Source of the DNA: Elusimicrobia bacterium HGW-Elusimicrobia-2
Lineage (GTDB): Bacteria > CG03
Reading direction: 5' to 3'
Assembly: GCA_002841685.1 (NCBI GenBank)
Contig: PHAM01000068.1
Span: forward strand, 1 to 9,218
DNA: 9,218 nt
Positions 1 through 6,508 of the stretch are shown in pieces. The notes under the pieces were generated by a model. The model was not told the origin of the DNA, ran no database searches, and worked only from the letters and a program-made list of their open reading frames with translations. A program made the translations under genes and the position numbers. Each line of letters starts with the position of its first letter. Position 1 is the first letter of the stretch.

Positions 1-16
1 AGTATAATAGTAAAAT

Positions 17-56
17 CAAGCAATCGGTAGTGACCACACTTTTACGAAATTGCTTG
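17..56. repeat. 8-bp inverted repeat with 24-nt spacer
   Basis: CAAGCAAT at 17-24 is the perfect reverse complement of ATTGCTTG at 49-56. Inside the spacer a smaller AGTG/CACT pairing (29-32 with 37-40) is possible. The repeat begins 20 bases past the stop codon of the C25 peptidase gene, reading in that gene's direction, and is followed on that strand by a T-rich stretch. It could be a weak terminator, or the edge of a small mobile or REP-like element that cut off the peptidase gene. The sequence does not decide between these. Confidence 0.45.
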
Positions 57-75
57 TGTAGCAAAGGACTTTTTG

Positions 76-1992
76 TCAGTTTGGCGAACTCGGGTTAAGG
101 TTTTTAAGTTCCACAACAAGCTCATTATCAGCGCCGGGAATCACCGCGCTCGCGGTTGAAGAGGGAATATCATAGGAAACAAAATCCAGCTGCTTTTCCG
201 CAGGAAGGAGCATCGCGGGGTCGCCCAGCAGGTTCAGCGAATACTCTATCCATCTGTACGGATTATTGATGTCGGTCGCATCCATTGCTTGCCCTATAAA
301 CTCTATCTTGCTCTGCGCGAAGGCCTCGCCCAGACGCGTCATGCCCGAATTGAATAAAGCGTCGTAGAAAGCCACCATGAACTCACCGCTGTATTTTGTA
401 GCGTCGTTCTCATCAAACCAGCCGAAACGGGCATTCCCTATAAAGGCGCTTCCGCCGCCGGTGCCTTTGACAAAATATTCACCTATACAGTCGCCGGAAT
501 TTCCGCCGTACATATTCTTGTTGTCAAACGATCCGGCGTAACAGCCTATGGACGAGACAACAAATGGCTTTGCGTTGGAAAGAGAAGAAACATTTGAGAG
601 GTTCAATACCGGATCCAGCAGATCATAGTTGCCGTGGCCTGAATGATTTAAAAAATCTATCCCTTCGCTGATCTCATTTATAACAGCGGAAGCCGAGAGC
701 GTCCCTGCGCTTGAATACAGCTCTTCAATCTCAAAATCACCGGGCGTCTGAGCTTTGACCTCACCCGAGCCCGTCATAAGATCTTTACCGTCCAAATCGT
801 CCAAAATAGGATTATCTTTAATAAGCCAACCCGCAATAAGAAGCTCTCTGAAATTGTTTCTCAGCGGATAATAGAGCGCCTTTCTGACAAAATTCTCAGC
901 TTCTTCAACGGTGCTCACAGGAGCCCTCCCTATGTAAACGCCGGGCATGAAATTAACCCCGTCCGCCCATTCGCCGTAAACGCCGTCGGTGTCATTGTCC
1001 CAATCTGCCGCGGAAGTGTCCGCATAGTAGAGATCGCAGGGGATATTGCCGTCAGTATAATCGGCAAGGGCGTTTCTTTTAAGAGCGGAACCTGTCACTC
1101 TGGCGTAAACGCCTCTGGCGGGAATTATTTCGGTGTCTCCGCCGAGGAGCACATATCTGACGCCGCTGTCATAGTAAGCCTTTATACAGGCCTTTATTTT
1201 CGCCTGTGTGTCCGCTCCGGGGTAAGAAATCTCTATCTCCGCTACCGTTATGGTGGAGCAGTTAAAGTTTGAAGAATGGCTCTCCAGCAGCGCCTGAAAA
1301 GAAGGCATGAGCGTGTTATCCGTTATGAGCAGGTAGCCCTCCGGAGCCGAGGGCAGAGCCGCCGCTATCCTGTCCGAACCCGCCGCAAAAGACGAAACAA
1401 AACGCCTGTCCGAAGCTGATACGGCGGCCGTACCCTGCCCTTCGCCGGCAAGGTTTATCCTGAATACAACTTTTTTAATGTGCGTGAGTTTCCCTGAAAG
1501 CGGGTCATATTCCGCGGCCTTGAGCGAAAAAGCGGCAAAATGCGCTCCTCCGCGTTCCTGCACAGAATTGAGTTTCAGCAGTTCCGGTTCTCCCGGCAGG
1601 GAGGCCGGAACGCCGGAAGACCGCGACAAAGCCTTTGAGGCGCCCGCGCTCATCGGCCTTGGAAGGCCAACCTCTCTCAGCTTAAAACTTCCCGCGATGG
1701 GAGCCCTTTCAACGCTGATGATCTCAAAAGAAGGCACGGTGCTGGCCCGGCCAAGGGCGACAAAAAAATTTCTTACAGGCAGAGCCGCCGAGCCTCGCGA
1801 AAAAGTGCCGGAACATCCCTGACTCTTCACAATGTCAAAATCGCCCATGCGCGTTATTTCAAGAGCCGCGGTCTCAACCGAACACTCCAGAACGCCGCCG
1901 CCAAGGTCCTTCACGCTCACGGCCGCAAAAGCGTTATCAAAGCACGTGGCAGCACATAATAGCGCAAGAACAAACTTAAATTTTTCTCTCAT
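76..1992 (-). CDS. Secreted C25 (gingipain-type) cysteine peptidase, apparently cut short at the C-terminus
   Basis: Probable exported cysteine peptidase of family C25, whose founding members are the gingipains. The ATG at 1992 gives 638 residues; an in-frame TTG lies directly before it. Residues 1-23 form a Sec signal peptide: basic start, hydrophobic core FVLALLCAA, likely cleavage after AFA. A propeptide-like region follows to about residue 200. The catalytic core spans about 210-600. It has FLNHSGHGNYD carrying the presumed catalytic His453 of the GHG motif, and SSIGCYAGS carrying the presumed nucleophile Cys484. The two are 31 residues apart, close to the gingipain spacing. It also has the typical YLLIT, YVLLGGD and LLGDP segments. 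Family members usually continue into an immunoglobulin-like and sorting domain. Here the protein ends at NELVVELKNLNPSSPN, which looks like the first strand of such a domain. No ribosome binding site precedes the start. The family call is strong; substrate and localisation beyond export are unknown. Confidence 0.9.
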   Translation of the reverse strand: MREKFKFVLALLCAATCFDNAFAAVSVKDLGGGVLECSVETAALEITRMGDFDIVKSQGCSGTFSRGSAALPVRNFFVALGRASTVPSFEIISVERAPIAGSFKLREVGLPRPMSAGASKALSRSSGVPASLPGEPELLKLNSVQERGGAHFAAFSLKAAEYDPLSGKLTHIKKVVFRINLAGEGQGTAAVSASDRRFVSSFAAGSDRIAAALPSAPEGYLLITDNTLMPSFQALLESHSSNFNCSTITVAEIEISYPGADTQAKIKACIKAYYDSGVRYVLLGGDTEIIPARGVYARVTGSALKRNALADYTDGNIPCDLYYADTSAADWDNDTDGVYGEWADGVNFMPGVYIGRAPVSTVEEAENFVRKALYYPLRNNFRELLIAGWLIKDNPILDDLDGKDLMTGSGEVKAQTPGDFEIEELYSSAGTLSASAVINEISEGIDFLNHSGHGNYDLLDPVLNLSNVSSLSNAKPFVVSSIGCYAGSFDNKNMYGGNSGDCIGEYFVKGTGGGSAFIGNARFGWFDENDATKYSGEFMVAFYDALFNSGMTRLGEAFAQSKIEFIGQAMDATDINNPYRWIEYSLNLLGDPAMLLPAEKQLDFVSYDIPSSTASAVIPGADNELVVELKNLNPSSPN

Positions 1993-1999
1993 CAATGAA

Positions 2000-2005
2000 A
2001 TTATA
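2000..2005 (-). promoter_or_regulatory. Candidate -10 box of a leaderless promoter for the C25 peptidase gene
   Basis: On the minus strand 2005-2000 reads TATAAT, a perfect sigma-70 -10 hexamer. Its last base is 7 nt from the peptidase ATG at 1992, so transcription would start at or next to the start codon. No Shine-Dalgarno sequence is present. No good -35 box is seen at the expected place (about 2023-2028 reads TATGCG), so this remains a candidate. Confidence 0.45.
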
Positions 2006-2035
2006 TAAAATCACTCTCAAAACGCATAATTTGTT

Positions 2036-2062
2036 CTGGGGTCAGGTCTTGACATTAGACAT
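2036..2062. mobile_element. REP-associated (Y1/IS200-like) transposon end-like sequence, solo
   Basis: The segment around 2037-2060 contains GGGGTCAGGTCTTGACATTA. From memory it closely resembles the conserved end found beside REP-associated tyrosine transposase genes in many bacteria. It includes a small GTCA/TGAC hairpin (2041-2044 with 2050-2053) of the kind Y1 transposases recognise. No transposase gene or second end is visible in the window, so this would be a solo or relict copy. The identification rests on recalled similarity, not on a search. Confidence 0.45.
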
Positions 2063-2065
2063 CGA

Positions 2066-2108
2066 GAAAGGAGGCGCCCCGTGAATAGCGCCATGAATAG
2101 CGCCTTTC
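2066..2108. repeat. Imperfect hairpin enclosing a two-copy 12-bp tandem repeat
   Basis: TGAATAGCGCC occurs twice with a 12-base period (2081-2092 and 2093-2104, differing only in the first base of each unit). The flanks form an imperfect stem: GAAAGG (2066-2071) pairs with CCTTTC (2103-2108) and CGC (2075-2077) with GCG (2100-2102), leaving AGG bulged out at 2072-2074. It directly follows the REP-like end and may belong to the same relict element. It lies just upstream of the promoter proposed for the zinc-ribbon gene. Confidence 0.5.
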
Positions 2109-2112
2109 CTTA

Positions 2113-2141
2113 TTGCCTTCATCTTCTTTTTTATCTACAAT
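2113..2141 (+). promoter_or_regulatory. Probable sigma-70 promoter of the zinc-ribbon gene
   Basis: TTGCCT (2113-2118) and TACAAT (2136-2141) are separated by exactly 17 bases. Transcription would start near 2148, leaving about 40 nt of leader before the ATG at 2190, which contains the ribosome binding site GGAGGT (2177-2182). Called by consensus match only. Confidence 0.5.
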
Positions 2142-2189
2142 ATCCCCAGAATTCGGTTCAAGTTAGCAATTTTAACGGAGGTAAACAAA

Positions 2190-2339
2190 ATGGCAGAAGG
2201 AAGATGCATGAAGTGCAAGAAAAACGTTGAGATCAAGAGCCCGCAGGATGTGGTCATGAAGAACGGCATGAAGGCCATCAAAGGCCTGTGTCCCGTATGT
2301 GGAACAAAGGTTTTCAGAATAGTCGGAAAAGCCAAATAA
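2190..2339 (+). CDS. Small zinc-ribbon protein, DUF5679 type
   Basis: A 49-residue basic protein starting MAEGRCMKCKKNVEI. It carries two CxxC pairs, Cys6/Cys9 and Cys34/Cys37, which should form one zinc ribbon. The central segment with VVMKNG and the second knuckle CPVCGTKVFRI match my memory of the small DUF5679 family. The function of that family is not established. The size and basic charge would suit nucleic-acid or ribosome contact, but that is inference. Translation is well marked: GGAGGT at 2177-2182 lies 7 nt before the ATG. The gene stands alone, with its own promoter (2113-2141) and a strong terminator (2366-2406), so it is probably an independent, well-expressed transcript. A longer open frame on the opposite strand (2135-2335) is a shadow of this gene. 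Confidence 0.88.
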   Translation: MAEGRCMKCKKNVEIKSPQDVVMKNGMKAIKGLCPVCGTKVFRIVGKAK

Positions 2340-2365
2340 CTTTTCTTAATTTTTAAATTAAAACA

Positions 2366-2406
2366 AGGCGAAATCGGACGAAATCCGGTTTCGCCTGTTT
2401 TTTTTT
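2366..2406 (+). terminator. Strong intrinsic terminator of the zinc-ribbon gene
   Basis: A 13-bp stem (2366-2378 with 2384-2396) containing one G-U pair encloses a 5-nt loop, CGAAA. It is followed by G and nine T residues (2398-2406). It lies 26 nt past the stop codon. On the opposite strand the same stem is followed by TGTTTTAATTT, so it may also weakly stop transcription arriving from the methyltransferase gene. Confidence 0.9.
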
Positions 2407-2567
2407 ATCCGGATTGCCCTTTTTCCCCGATTCCAAGAACAAGCCCTAATCTCTGATTATGGGAACTACCGTGCAATAGCCGCTTCATAGTCCAGCATCC
2501 GGCCCACATTCCTTTCCCTCGCGCGAACCCTCTAAGACCACCAGCCGTCGCGATGATTATTTTCAGT

Positions 2568-3206
2568 TCAACCATTTTTTTTCATGACGAAAAAACAGGG
2601 TTCCTTAAACAGTATGGCCTTCATGCCCGTTTCCAAAGCGATATAAGACAGTGATTCCCGGGAATAAAATGAAATGTGTGTTATATCAAAACGGTACCAC
2701 CAAAGAGCAAAATCCTCTTTTGCAAGAAACATCGTCCTTCCGGCGAAAATTCCGCCGGGTTTCAGAATATCCGCTATGATCCGAATATCCGATAAAGGAC
2801 ATTTCATGTGCTCTATAACCTCAACGGCCGTGACAATGCCGTATTTTTCCGGATCAAAATTTGTAGCGGGCGCGAAAAAAGGGTCATATATGTCGACTTT
2901 ATATCCCCTCTTCTCTAAAATACCGGCAAGAACCGGCTTCGGGCCGGAGCCGTAATCGAGCGCCGGGCCGGGGGCATGAGTGAAAGGCGTGACACAGATC
3001 TTTATGAATTCCTCAAGCATTTTAGCGTAACCCGCCTCGCCCTGGCCATTCGTGTGTTTGAGATAACGCTCTTTCTCGTCCGGGCGGGAAACAACTTTAG
3101 TCCTGTCAAGAAAGACAAAACCGCAATTTTCACAGCCGAAATAATGAGGCGCTGAAGAATACGGGGCCGCCTCCCCTCCGCAGAGCGCGCATTTAGGGCA
3201 ATTCAT
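2568..3206 (-). CDS. Class I SAM-dependent methyltransferase with N-terminal zinc ribbon
   Basis: A 212-residue soluble protein. Residues 1-30 carry cysteines C3, C6, C9 and C25, C28; the C6-x2-C9 and C25-x2-C28 pairs probably bind zinc. A class I methyltransferase fold of the Methyltransf_23 type follows. Motif I is LDYGSGPK (about 83-90). The acidic end of strand 2 lies near VDIYD (104-108). The VEVIEHM segment is at 128-134, LKPGG at 148-152, and the late HISFYSRESL signature at 177-186. The zinc ribbon plus methyltransferase arrangement is common in methyltransferases near surface-polysaccharide or nucleic-acid genes, but the substrate cannot be told here. The gene stands alone and is divergent from the nuclease-helicase operon across an 87-bp gap. 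There is no Shine-Dalgarno sequence before the ATG; a -10-like box sits 6 nt upstream. Confidence 0.88.
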   Translation of the reverse strand: MNCPKCALCGGEAAPYSSAPHYFGCENCGFVFLDRTKVVSRPDEKERYLKHTNGQGEAGYAKMLEEFIKICVTPFTHAPGPALDYGSGPKPVLAGILEKRGYKVDIYDPFFAPATNFDPEKYGIVTAVEVIEHMKCPLSDIRIIADILKPGGIFAGRTMFLAKEDFALWWYRFDITHISFYSRESLSYIALETGMKAILFKEPCFFVMKKNG

Positions 3207-3212
3207 ATTTTT

Positions 3213-3240
3213 ATTTTATCAAATAAGGACGCGGCCACAA
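3213..3240 (-). promoter_or_regulatory. Candidate leaderless promoter of the methyltransferase gene
   Basis: On the minus strand a -10-like TAAAAT (3218-3213) ends 6 nt before the ATG at 3206. A possible -35, TTGTGG (3240-3235), lies 16 nt upstream of it. Transcription would begin at the start codon, in keeping with the absence of a ribosome binding site. Confidence 0.4.
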
Positions 3241-3279
3241 ATTAAGACAAAAGTTCTATATCAATTTTCAGCGTTTTTT

Positions 3280-3287
3280 TATAAAAT
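3280..3287 (+). promoter_or_regulatory. Candidate -10 box of a leaderless promoter for the nuclease-helicase operon
   Basis: TATAAAAT (3280-3287), containing TAAAAT at 3282-3287, ends 6 nt before the ATG at 3294. No convincing -35 box is seen around 3257-3264 and no Shine-Dalgarno sequence at a usable spacing. The arrangement mirrors that of the divergent methyltransferase gene. Confidence 0.38.
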
Positions 3288-3293
3288 CGGGAA

Positions 3294-4067
3294 ATGGCAA
3301 CAGACATCAAACCGGTGGAACTCAAAAGCGTCTCCGCTTCAAAATTGCGGCTGTATCTTCAATGCCCGCGGCGCTACTATTACGCTTATGGTGAAGGCAT
3401 TTTCCAGGAGGAAAGCCCTTCCACGCGTTTCGGCTCATACATACACGCGGTGATAGAGGATTACTGCAAAGCGCTGGTCGCGGCCGGAGTGAGCCGGGAC
3501 ATGGAGAAACTTTACTCCGCGGCGAACTCCCGCAAAAAAGAATTCCCGGGAATCCCCGAAACAGGGGACATGTCTTTCTTTGAAGCGGATGTCTTCCTCA
3601 ACCGCTTCGCCTCAAAAGCGATAAATCCGGAAACGCTGTATGCCGTTGAAAAAGCTTTTGACATCCCTTTTTATGACAACGAAAAAGTGAGTCTCACCGG
3701 GCGTATAGACAGAATGGACATCATCTCCGGAAAAGACATCAGCGCGCTGCACATAATAGACTACAAAACCGGAAAGAACGAATTGAGCGAAGAAGAACTG
3801 AAGGCGGACATACAGATGAAGTTTTACATATGCGCGGCTTTTATCCTCTACAGAAAACACCACAAAAATATCCGCTTCACCCTCGCATATCTGCGGGACG
3901 GCAATGAACTGAGTTTTGAAACATCCCGGCCGGAAATATTCTGCGGTGAAATAGAATGCCTGATACGAGAGCTCGCCTCGGACAACTCTTATGCCAAACG
4001 CCCGGGGCCCCTGTGCAGGCACTGTCCCGCCATCAAACTATGCAAGCCGGAGCTGAAGAATGAATAA
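3294..4067 (+). CDS. RecB-family PD-(D/E)XK nuclease with Cas4/AddB-like iron-sulfur cysteines
   Basis: A 257-residue protein of the PD-(D/E)XK superfamily (PDDEXK_1, RecB/AddB/Cas4 type). It opens with SASKLRLYLQCPRRYYY, whose Cys24 is the first cluster ligand. Next come His51 (YIHAVIED), Glu119, GRIDRMD with Asp139, and the catalytic IIDYKTGK with Asp156 and Lys158. Gln174 in the DIQMKFY helix follows. It closes with Cys241-x2-Cys244-x5-Cys250. One Cys before and three after the nuclease core is the pattern that binds a 4Fe-4S cluster in AddB and Cas4. All catalytic residues expected of an active metal-dependent DNA nuclease are present. The stop codon overlaps the start of the RecD2-like helicase by 8 bases, so the two are translationally coupled and probably act together on DNA ends. 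Cas4 proper is less likely because no cas genes or repeats are nearby. The protein lacks the helicase portion of RecB or AddB. Confidence 0.88.
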   Translation: MATDIKPVELKSVSASKLRLYLQCPRRYYYAYGEGIFQEESPSTRFGSYIHAVIEDYCKALVAAGVSRDMEKLYSAANSRKKEFPGIPETGDMSFFEADVFLNRFASKAINPETLYAVEKAFDIPFYDNEKVSLTGRIDRMDIISGKDISALHIIDYKTGKNELSEEELKADIQMKFYICAAFILYRKHHKNIRFTLAYLRDGNELSFETSRPEIFCGEIECLIRELASDNSYAKRPGPLCRHCPAIKLCKPELKNE

Positions 4068-6249
4068 TGCCCCTGATAAAGCGCAGCTGAATTTTGATTT
4101 CCTGACCGACAGAGAAAAAAATTACGCCGAGGTGAGCGGCGAAATCAAAAACATAATATACGCAAACCCGGACACCGGATGGAAAGTGGCCCAGGTGCTG
4201 ACCGCAACTAAAAAAGAGGCGAAGATCTGCGGCTATCTGCCGGGTATAAAAACAGGCGATATGATACATGCCCGCTGCACGAAAACCTCGCATCCGCAAT
4301 TCGGAGAGAGCCTCCAGATCGACGAATTCTACAGGGAGCTCCCCTATCATAAAGAAGGCGTTATAAAGTTCATGATGTCCTGTATTGACGGCGTCGGGGA
4401 GCAGATGGCCGAAAGAATAGTGAAAAAATTCAAAGACAAGGCCCTGGAAATACTTGAGGAAAATTCCGAACGACTGCTTGAGGTGGAAGGCGTCAGCGAA
4501 AAGCTTCTGGAAAAAATAAAAAAAAGCTCCTCATCAATAAACACCAGCGTCAAAGAACTCATACTCATAGGTTTTTCACCGAAGTGGGCCAGCCGCATTT
4601 ACCTGAAATACGGCGCGGAGGCCGCCTCTCTTATCAAGAAGCGCCCATACAGGCTGATACGCGATTTCAAAGGCATAGGTTTCAAAAAAGCCGAGATCAT
4701 AGCCGGCAATGTCGGTGTGGGGAAAATGGACTCCGAGCGTATCGCGGCCGGCATATATTTCTCGATCAACACGATTCTTCAGAAAACAGGACACAATTTC
4801 CTCTACCTCAACGAGGTCGTCCGCTCCGCGTCAAGGCTCCTTGAAATACCCCGCGCGTGGGCGGAATCCGAAACGCTTTCCAACAAGGGCCTCGTCATAG
4901 AAAACGACATGGTGTATCTGCCCAGGTATTACGAGGCCGAAAACGCCGTAGCCGAAAGGATAGCGGAAAAAATAAAGCTCCCCGTGTTTGAAGTGAAAAA
5001 TTTTTATGACCTTATAAAAGAAATAGAATCGGATGTGAAGATCAACTTCTCACCCGACCAGATAGAGGCCGTGAAAAGAGCCCTTGAAAATCCCATAACG
5101 GTTATAACAGGCGCCGCAGGCACAGGAAAAAGCACGCTCTGCGTAGGGCTGCTGGCGCTACTGGATAAACTCGGGAAGACCTATGCGCTATGCGCGCCTA
5201 CGGGAAAGGCGGCCAACAAGATTGAAAATCTCACGGGGAAACGCGCGTCTACAATTCACCGCCTTTTCAAATACTCTCCGGCCGAAGGCTTCCGCGTTAA
5301 CTGCGAAGAACCTCTTGAAAAAGATTATCTGATCGTTGACGAGGCCTCAATGGTGGATATACTCCTCCTTCAGGCGCTCTGTGAAGGCGCGGGGAAGAAC
5401 ACCCGGATCGTTTTCATCGGAGACCCCTATCAGCTGCCGCCGGTGGATGCGGGGAATTCCCTGCAGGCGCTGGTCGGGAGCTATTCCATATCCCAGATAA
5501 TGCTCCCCGAGGTGTTCCGCCAGAAAAAAGAATCCACCATCCTCAAAAACGCCTCTATGATAAACATGGAGAAGGCCTTCCCTATGACCAACGCTGATGA
5601 TTTTGAGTTCATAGACACAGGCTCGCCCGAGGAAATGATCAAAGCCCTGTATTCCTCAATAGACAAGCTCACAAAGGCGGGTTATCACCCCATAAAGGAC
5701 ATAAACATACTGACGCCCCTCAATAAAGGGGGCGGCGATATTTCAGTTTCCAACCTGAACATACGCCTCCGCGACTGGCTGAACCCCGCATCGGAGGAAA
5801 CTTCATTCCTCGTCCACGACAGGGAATTCCGTATAGGCGACAAAGTGATGCAGAGGAAAAACGATTACGACCTGGATATATACAACGGCGACATAGGCAT
5901 CATCACCGACGACACGCACAGCGAAAACCGTGTGACGGTGGATTTTGACGGAAAAGAAAAAAGCATTCCCTATTCAAGGATGGACAACATCACTCTCAAT
6001 TACGCGATGACCGTGCACAAAGCCCAGGGCAGCGAATCCAGGGCGGTGATATTTCTGGCCACACGGAGCGGCTGTTATTTCCTGCTGAACAAAAACCTTT
6101 TTTATACGGCCATCACCCGCGCCAGGGAAAAACTCATAATGATCATGCCCTACGAAGTCGTTAAAATGGCCGTCGGATACAACATCCGGAGGCAGTCGTT
6201 CCTTTCGCGCCGCATACAGAAACGTGTCCTGGGAAGAGAAAAAAACTGA
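4060..6249 (+). CDS. recD2: RecD2-type SF1B DNA helicase
   Basis: A 729-residue ATP-dependent helicase, close to the usual RecD2 length. Residues about 24-95 form the N-terminal OB-like region (SGEIKNIIYANPDTGWKVAQV). Helix-hairpin-helix segments follow: DGVGEQMAERI, EGVSEKLLEKI and KGIGFKKAEII, between about 108 and 215. The motor carries FSPDQIEAV, Walker A GAAGTGKST (351-359), Walker B VDEAS (Asp427, Glu428), motif III GDPYQLPP (454-461), and the arginine of VFRQ (Arg487). It ends with TVHKAQGSE (651-659) and YTAITRA (682-688). RecD2 enzymes unwind DNA 5' to 3' and act in recombination and repair in bacteria that lack RecBC. The ATG at 4060 has GGAG at 4049-4052, 7 nt away, inside the end of the nuclease gene. 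Overlap with that gene suggests a nuclease-helicase pair. A TraA-type relaxase helicase is ruled out by the lack of a relaxase domain. Confidence 0.95.
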   Translation: MNNAPDKAQLNFDFLTDREKNYAEVSGEIKNIIYANPDTGWKVAQVLTATKKEAKICGYLPGIKTGDMIHARCTKTSHPQFGESLQIDEFYRELPYHKEGVIKFMMSCIDGVGEQMAERIVKKFKDKALEILEENSERLLEVEGVSEKLLEKIKKSSSSINTSVKELILIGFSPKWASRIYLKYGAEAASLIKKRPYRLIRDFKGIGFKKAEIIAGNVGVGKMDSERIAAGIYFSINTILQKTGHNFLYLNEVVRSASRLLEIPRAWAESETLSNKGLVIENDMVYLPRYYEAENAVAERIAEKIKLPVFEVKNFYDLIKEIESDVKINFSPDQIEAVKRALENPITVITGAAGTGKSTLCVGLLALLDKLGKTYALCAPTGKAANKIENLTGKRASTIHRLFKYSPAEGFRVNCEEPLEKDYLIVDEASMVDILLLQALCEGAGKNTRIVFIGDPYQLPPVDAGNSLQALVGSYSISQIMLPEVFRQKKESTILKNASMINMEKAFPMTNADDFEFIDTGSPEEMIKALYSSIDKLTKAGYHPIKDINILTPLNKGGGDISVSNLNIRLRDWLNPASEETSFLVHDREFRIGDKVMQRKNDYDLDIYNGDIGIITDDTHSENRVTVDFDGKEKSIPYSRMDNITLNYAMTVHKAQGSESRAVIFLATRSGCYFLLNKNLFYTAITRAREKLIMIMPYEVVKMAVGYNIRRQSFLSRRIQKRVLGREKN

Positions 6250-6264
6250 CATCCCTTTTTTTCT
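6237..6264. terminator. Possible weak bidirectional terminator between convergent genes
   Basis: AGAAAAAAA (6237-6245) can pair with TTTTTTTCT (6256-6264) around a 10-nt loop. This gives an A/T stem that overlaps the stop codons of both the helicase and the TPR gene. It has no GC-rich core, so its strength as a terminator is doubtful. It does supply a U-tract to transcripts from either side. Confidence 0.3.
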
Positions 6265-6472
6265 ATCTGCCGCCTTTCTGACTCCTGGCTTTTTGGATTT
6301 TCTGTTTTGAGAGTTCGTGGTCGGGATTTATTTTGAGTACTTTCTGCCATTCGGCTATCGCCGCTTCATACCTGCCCTGTTTGTAAAGTTCCGTGGCTTT
6401 GTTGAAATGCGCTCCGGCTTTCGCCTTCTCCGCGGGTGTCATTCGCGCGGGAACCGGCGCCAGACGCCGCAA
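6263..6472 (-). CDS. Small TPR-repeat protein or detached C-terminal segment
   Basis: From the TTG at 6472 the frame encodes 69 residues; from the ATG at 6442 (MTPAEKAKAG) it encodes 59. Neither start has a ribosome binding site. Residues about 17-55 form one clear tetratricopeptide unit (AHFNKATELYKQGRYEAAIAEWQKVLKINPDH) followed by a short capping helix rich in Lys and Gln. TPRs mediate protein contacts, and a lone repeat usually sits at the end of a larger protein. The frame stays open upstream to the UGA that ends the VanZ-like gene (6509-6511), and both genes are in the same frame. It may be translated as a small separate protein, be the tail of a VanZ-TPR fusion split by a nonsense change, or be the remnant of a gene that lost its front. 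Start codon and independence are uncertain. Confidence 0.5.
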   Translation of the reverse strand: MRRLAPVPARMTPAEKAKAGAHFNKATELYKQGRYEAAIAEWQKVLKINPDHELSKQKIQKARSQKGGR

Positions 6473-6508
6473 CTGTTTCGCGTCAAACGCGCCGCCGGAT
6501 AAGGAAAT

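Noticed and set aside
2049-2054. TTGACA as a -35 box for the zinc-ribbon gene
   Set aside because: No -10-like hexamer lies 16-18 bases downstream, and the TTGACA is part of the REP-like end sequence. The 2113-2141 pair fits better.
2407-2567. Possible remnant of a mobile element or gene between the terminator and the methyltransferase gene
   Set aside because: Minus-strand frames give short runs (for example one ending in LGLVLGIGEKGQSG) with several stops, no start with a ribosome binding site and no family I can name with confidence.
3294-4067. Cas4 of a CRISPR-Cas system
   Set aside because: The Cys pattern and nuclease core fit, but there are no repeats, no cas1/cas2 and no other cas genes in the window, and the partner gene is a RecD2-type helicase.
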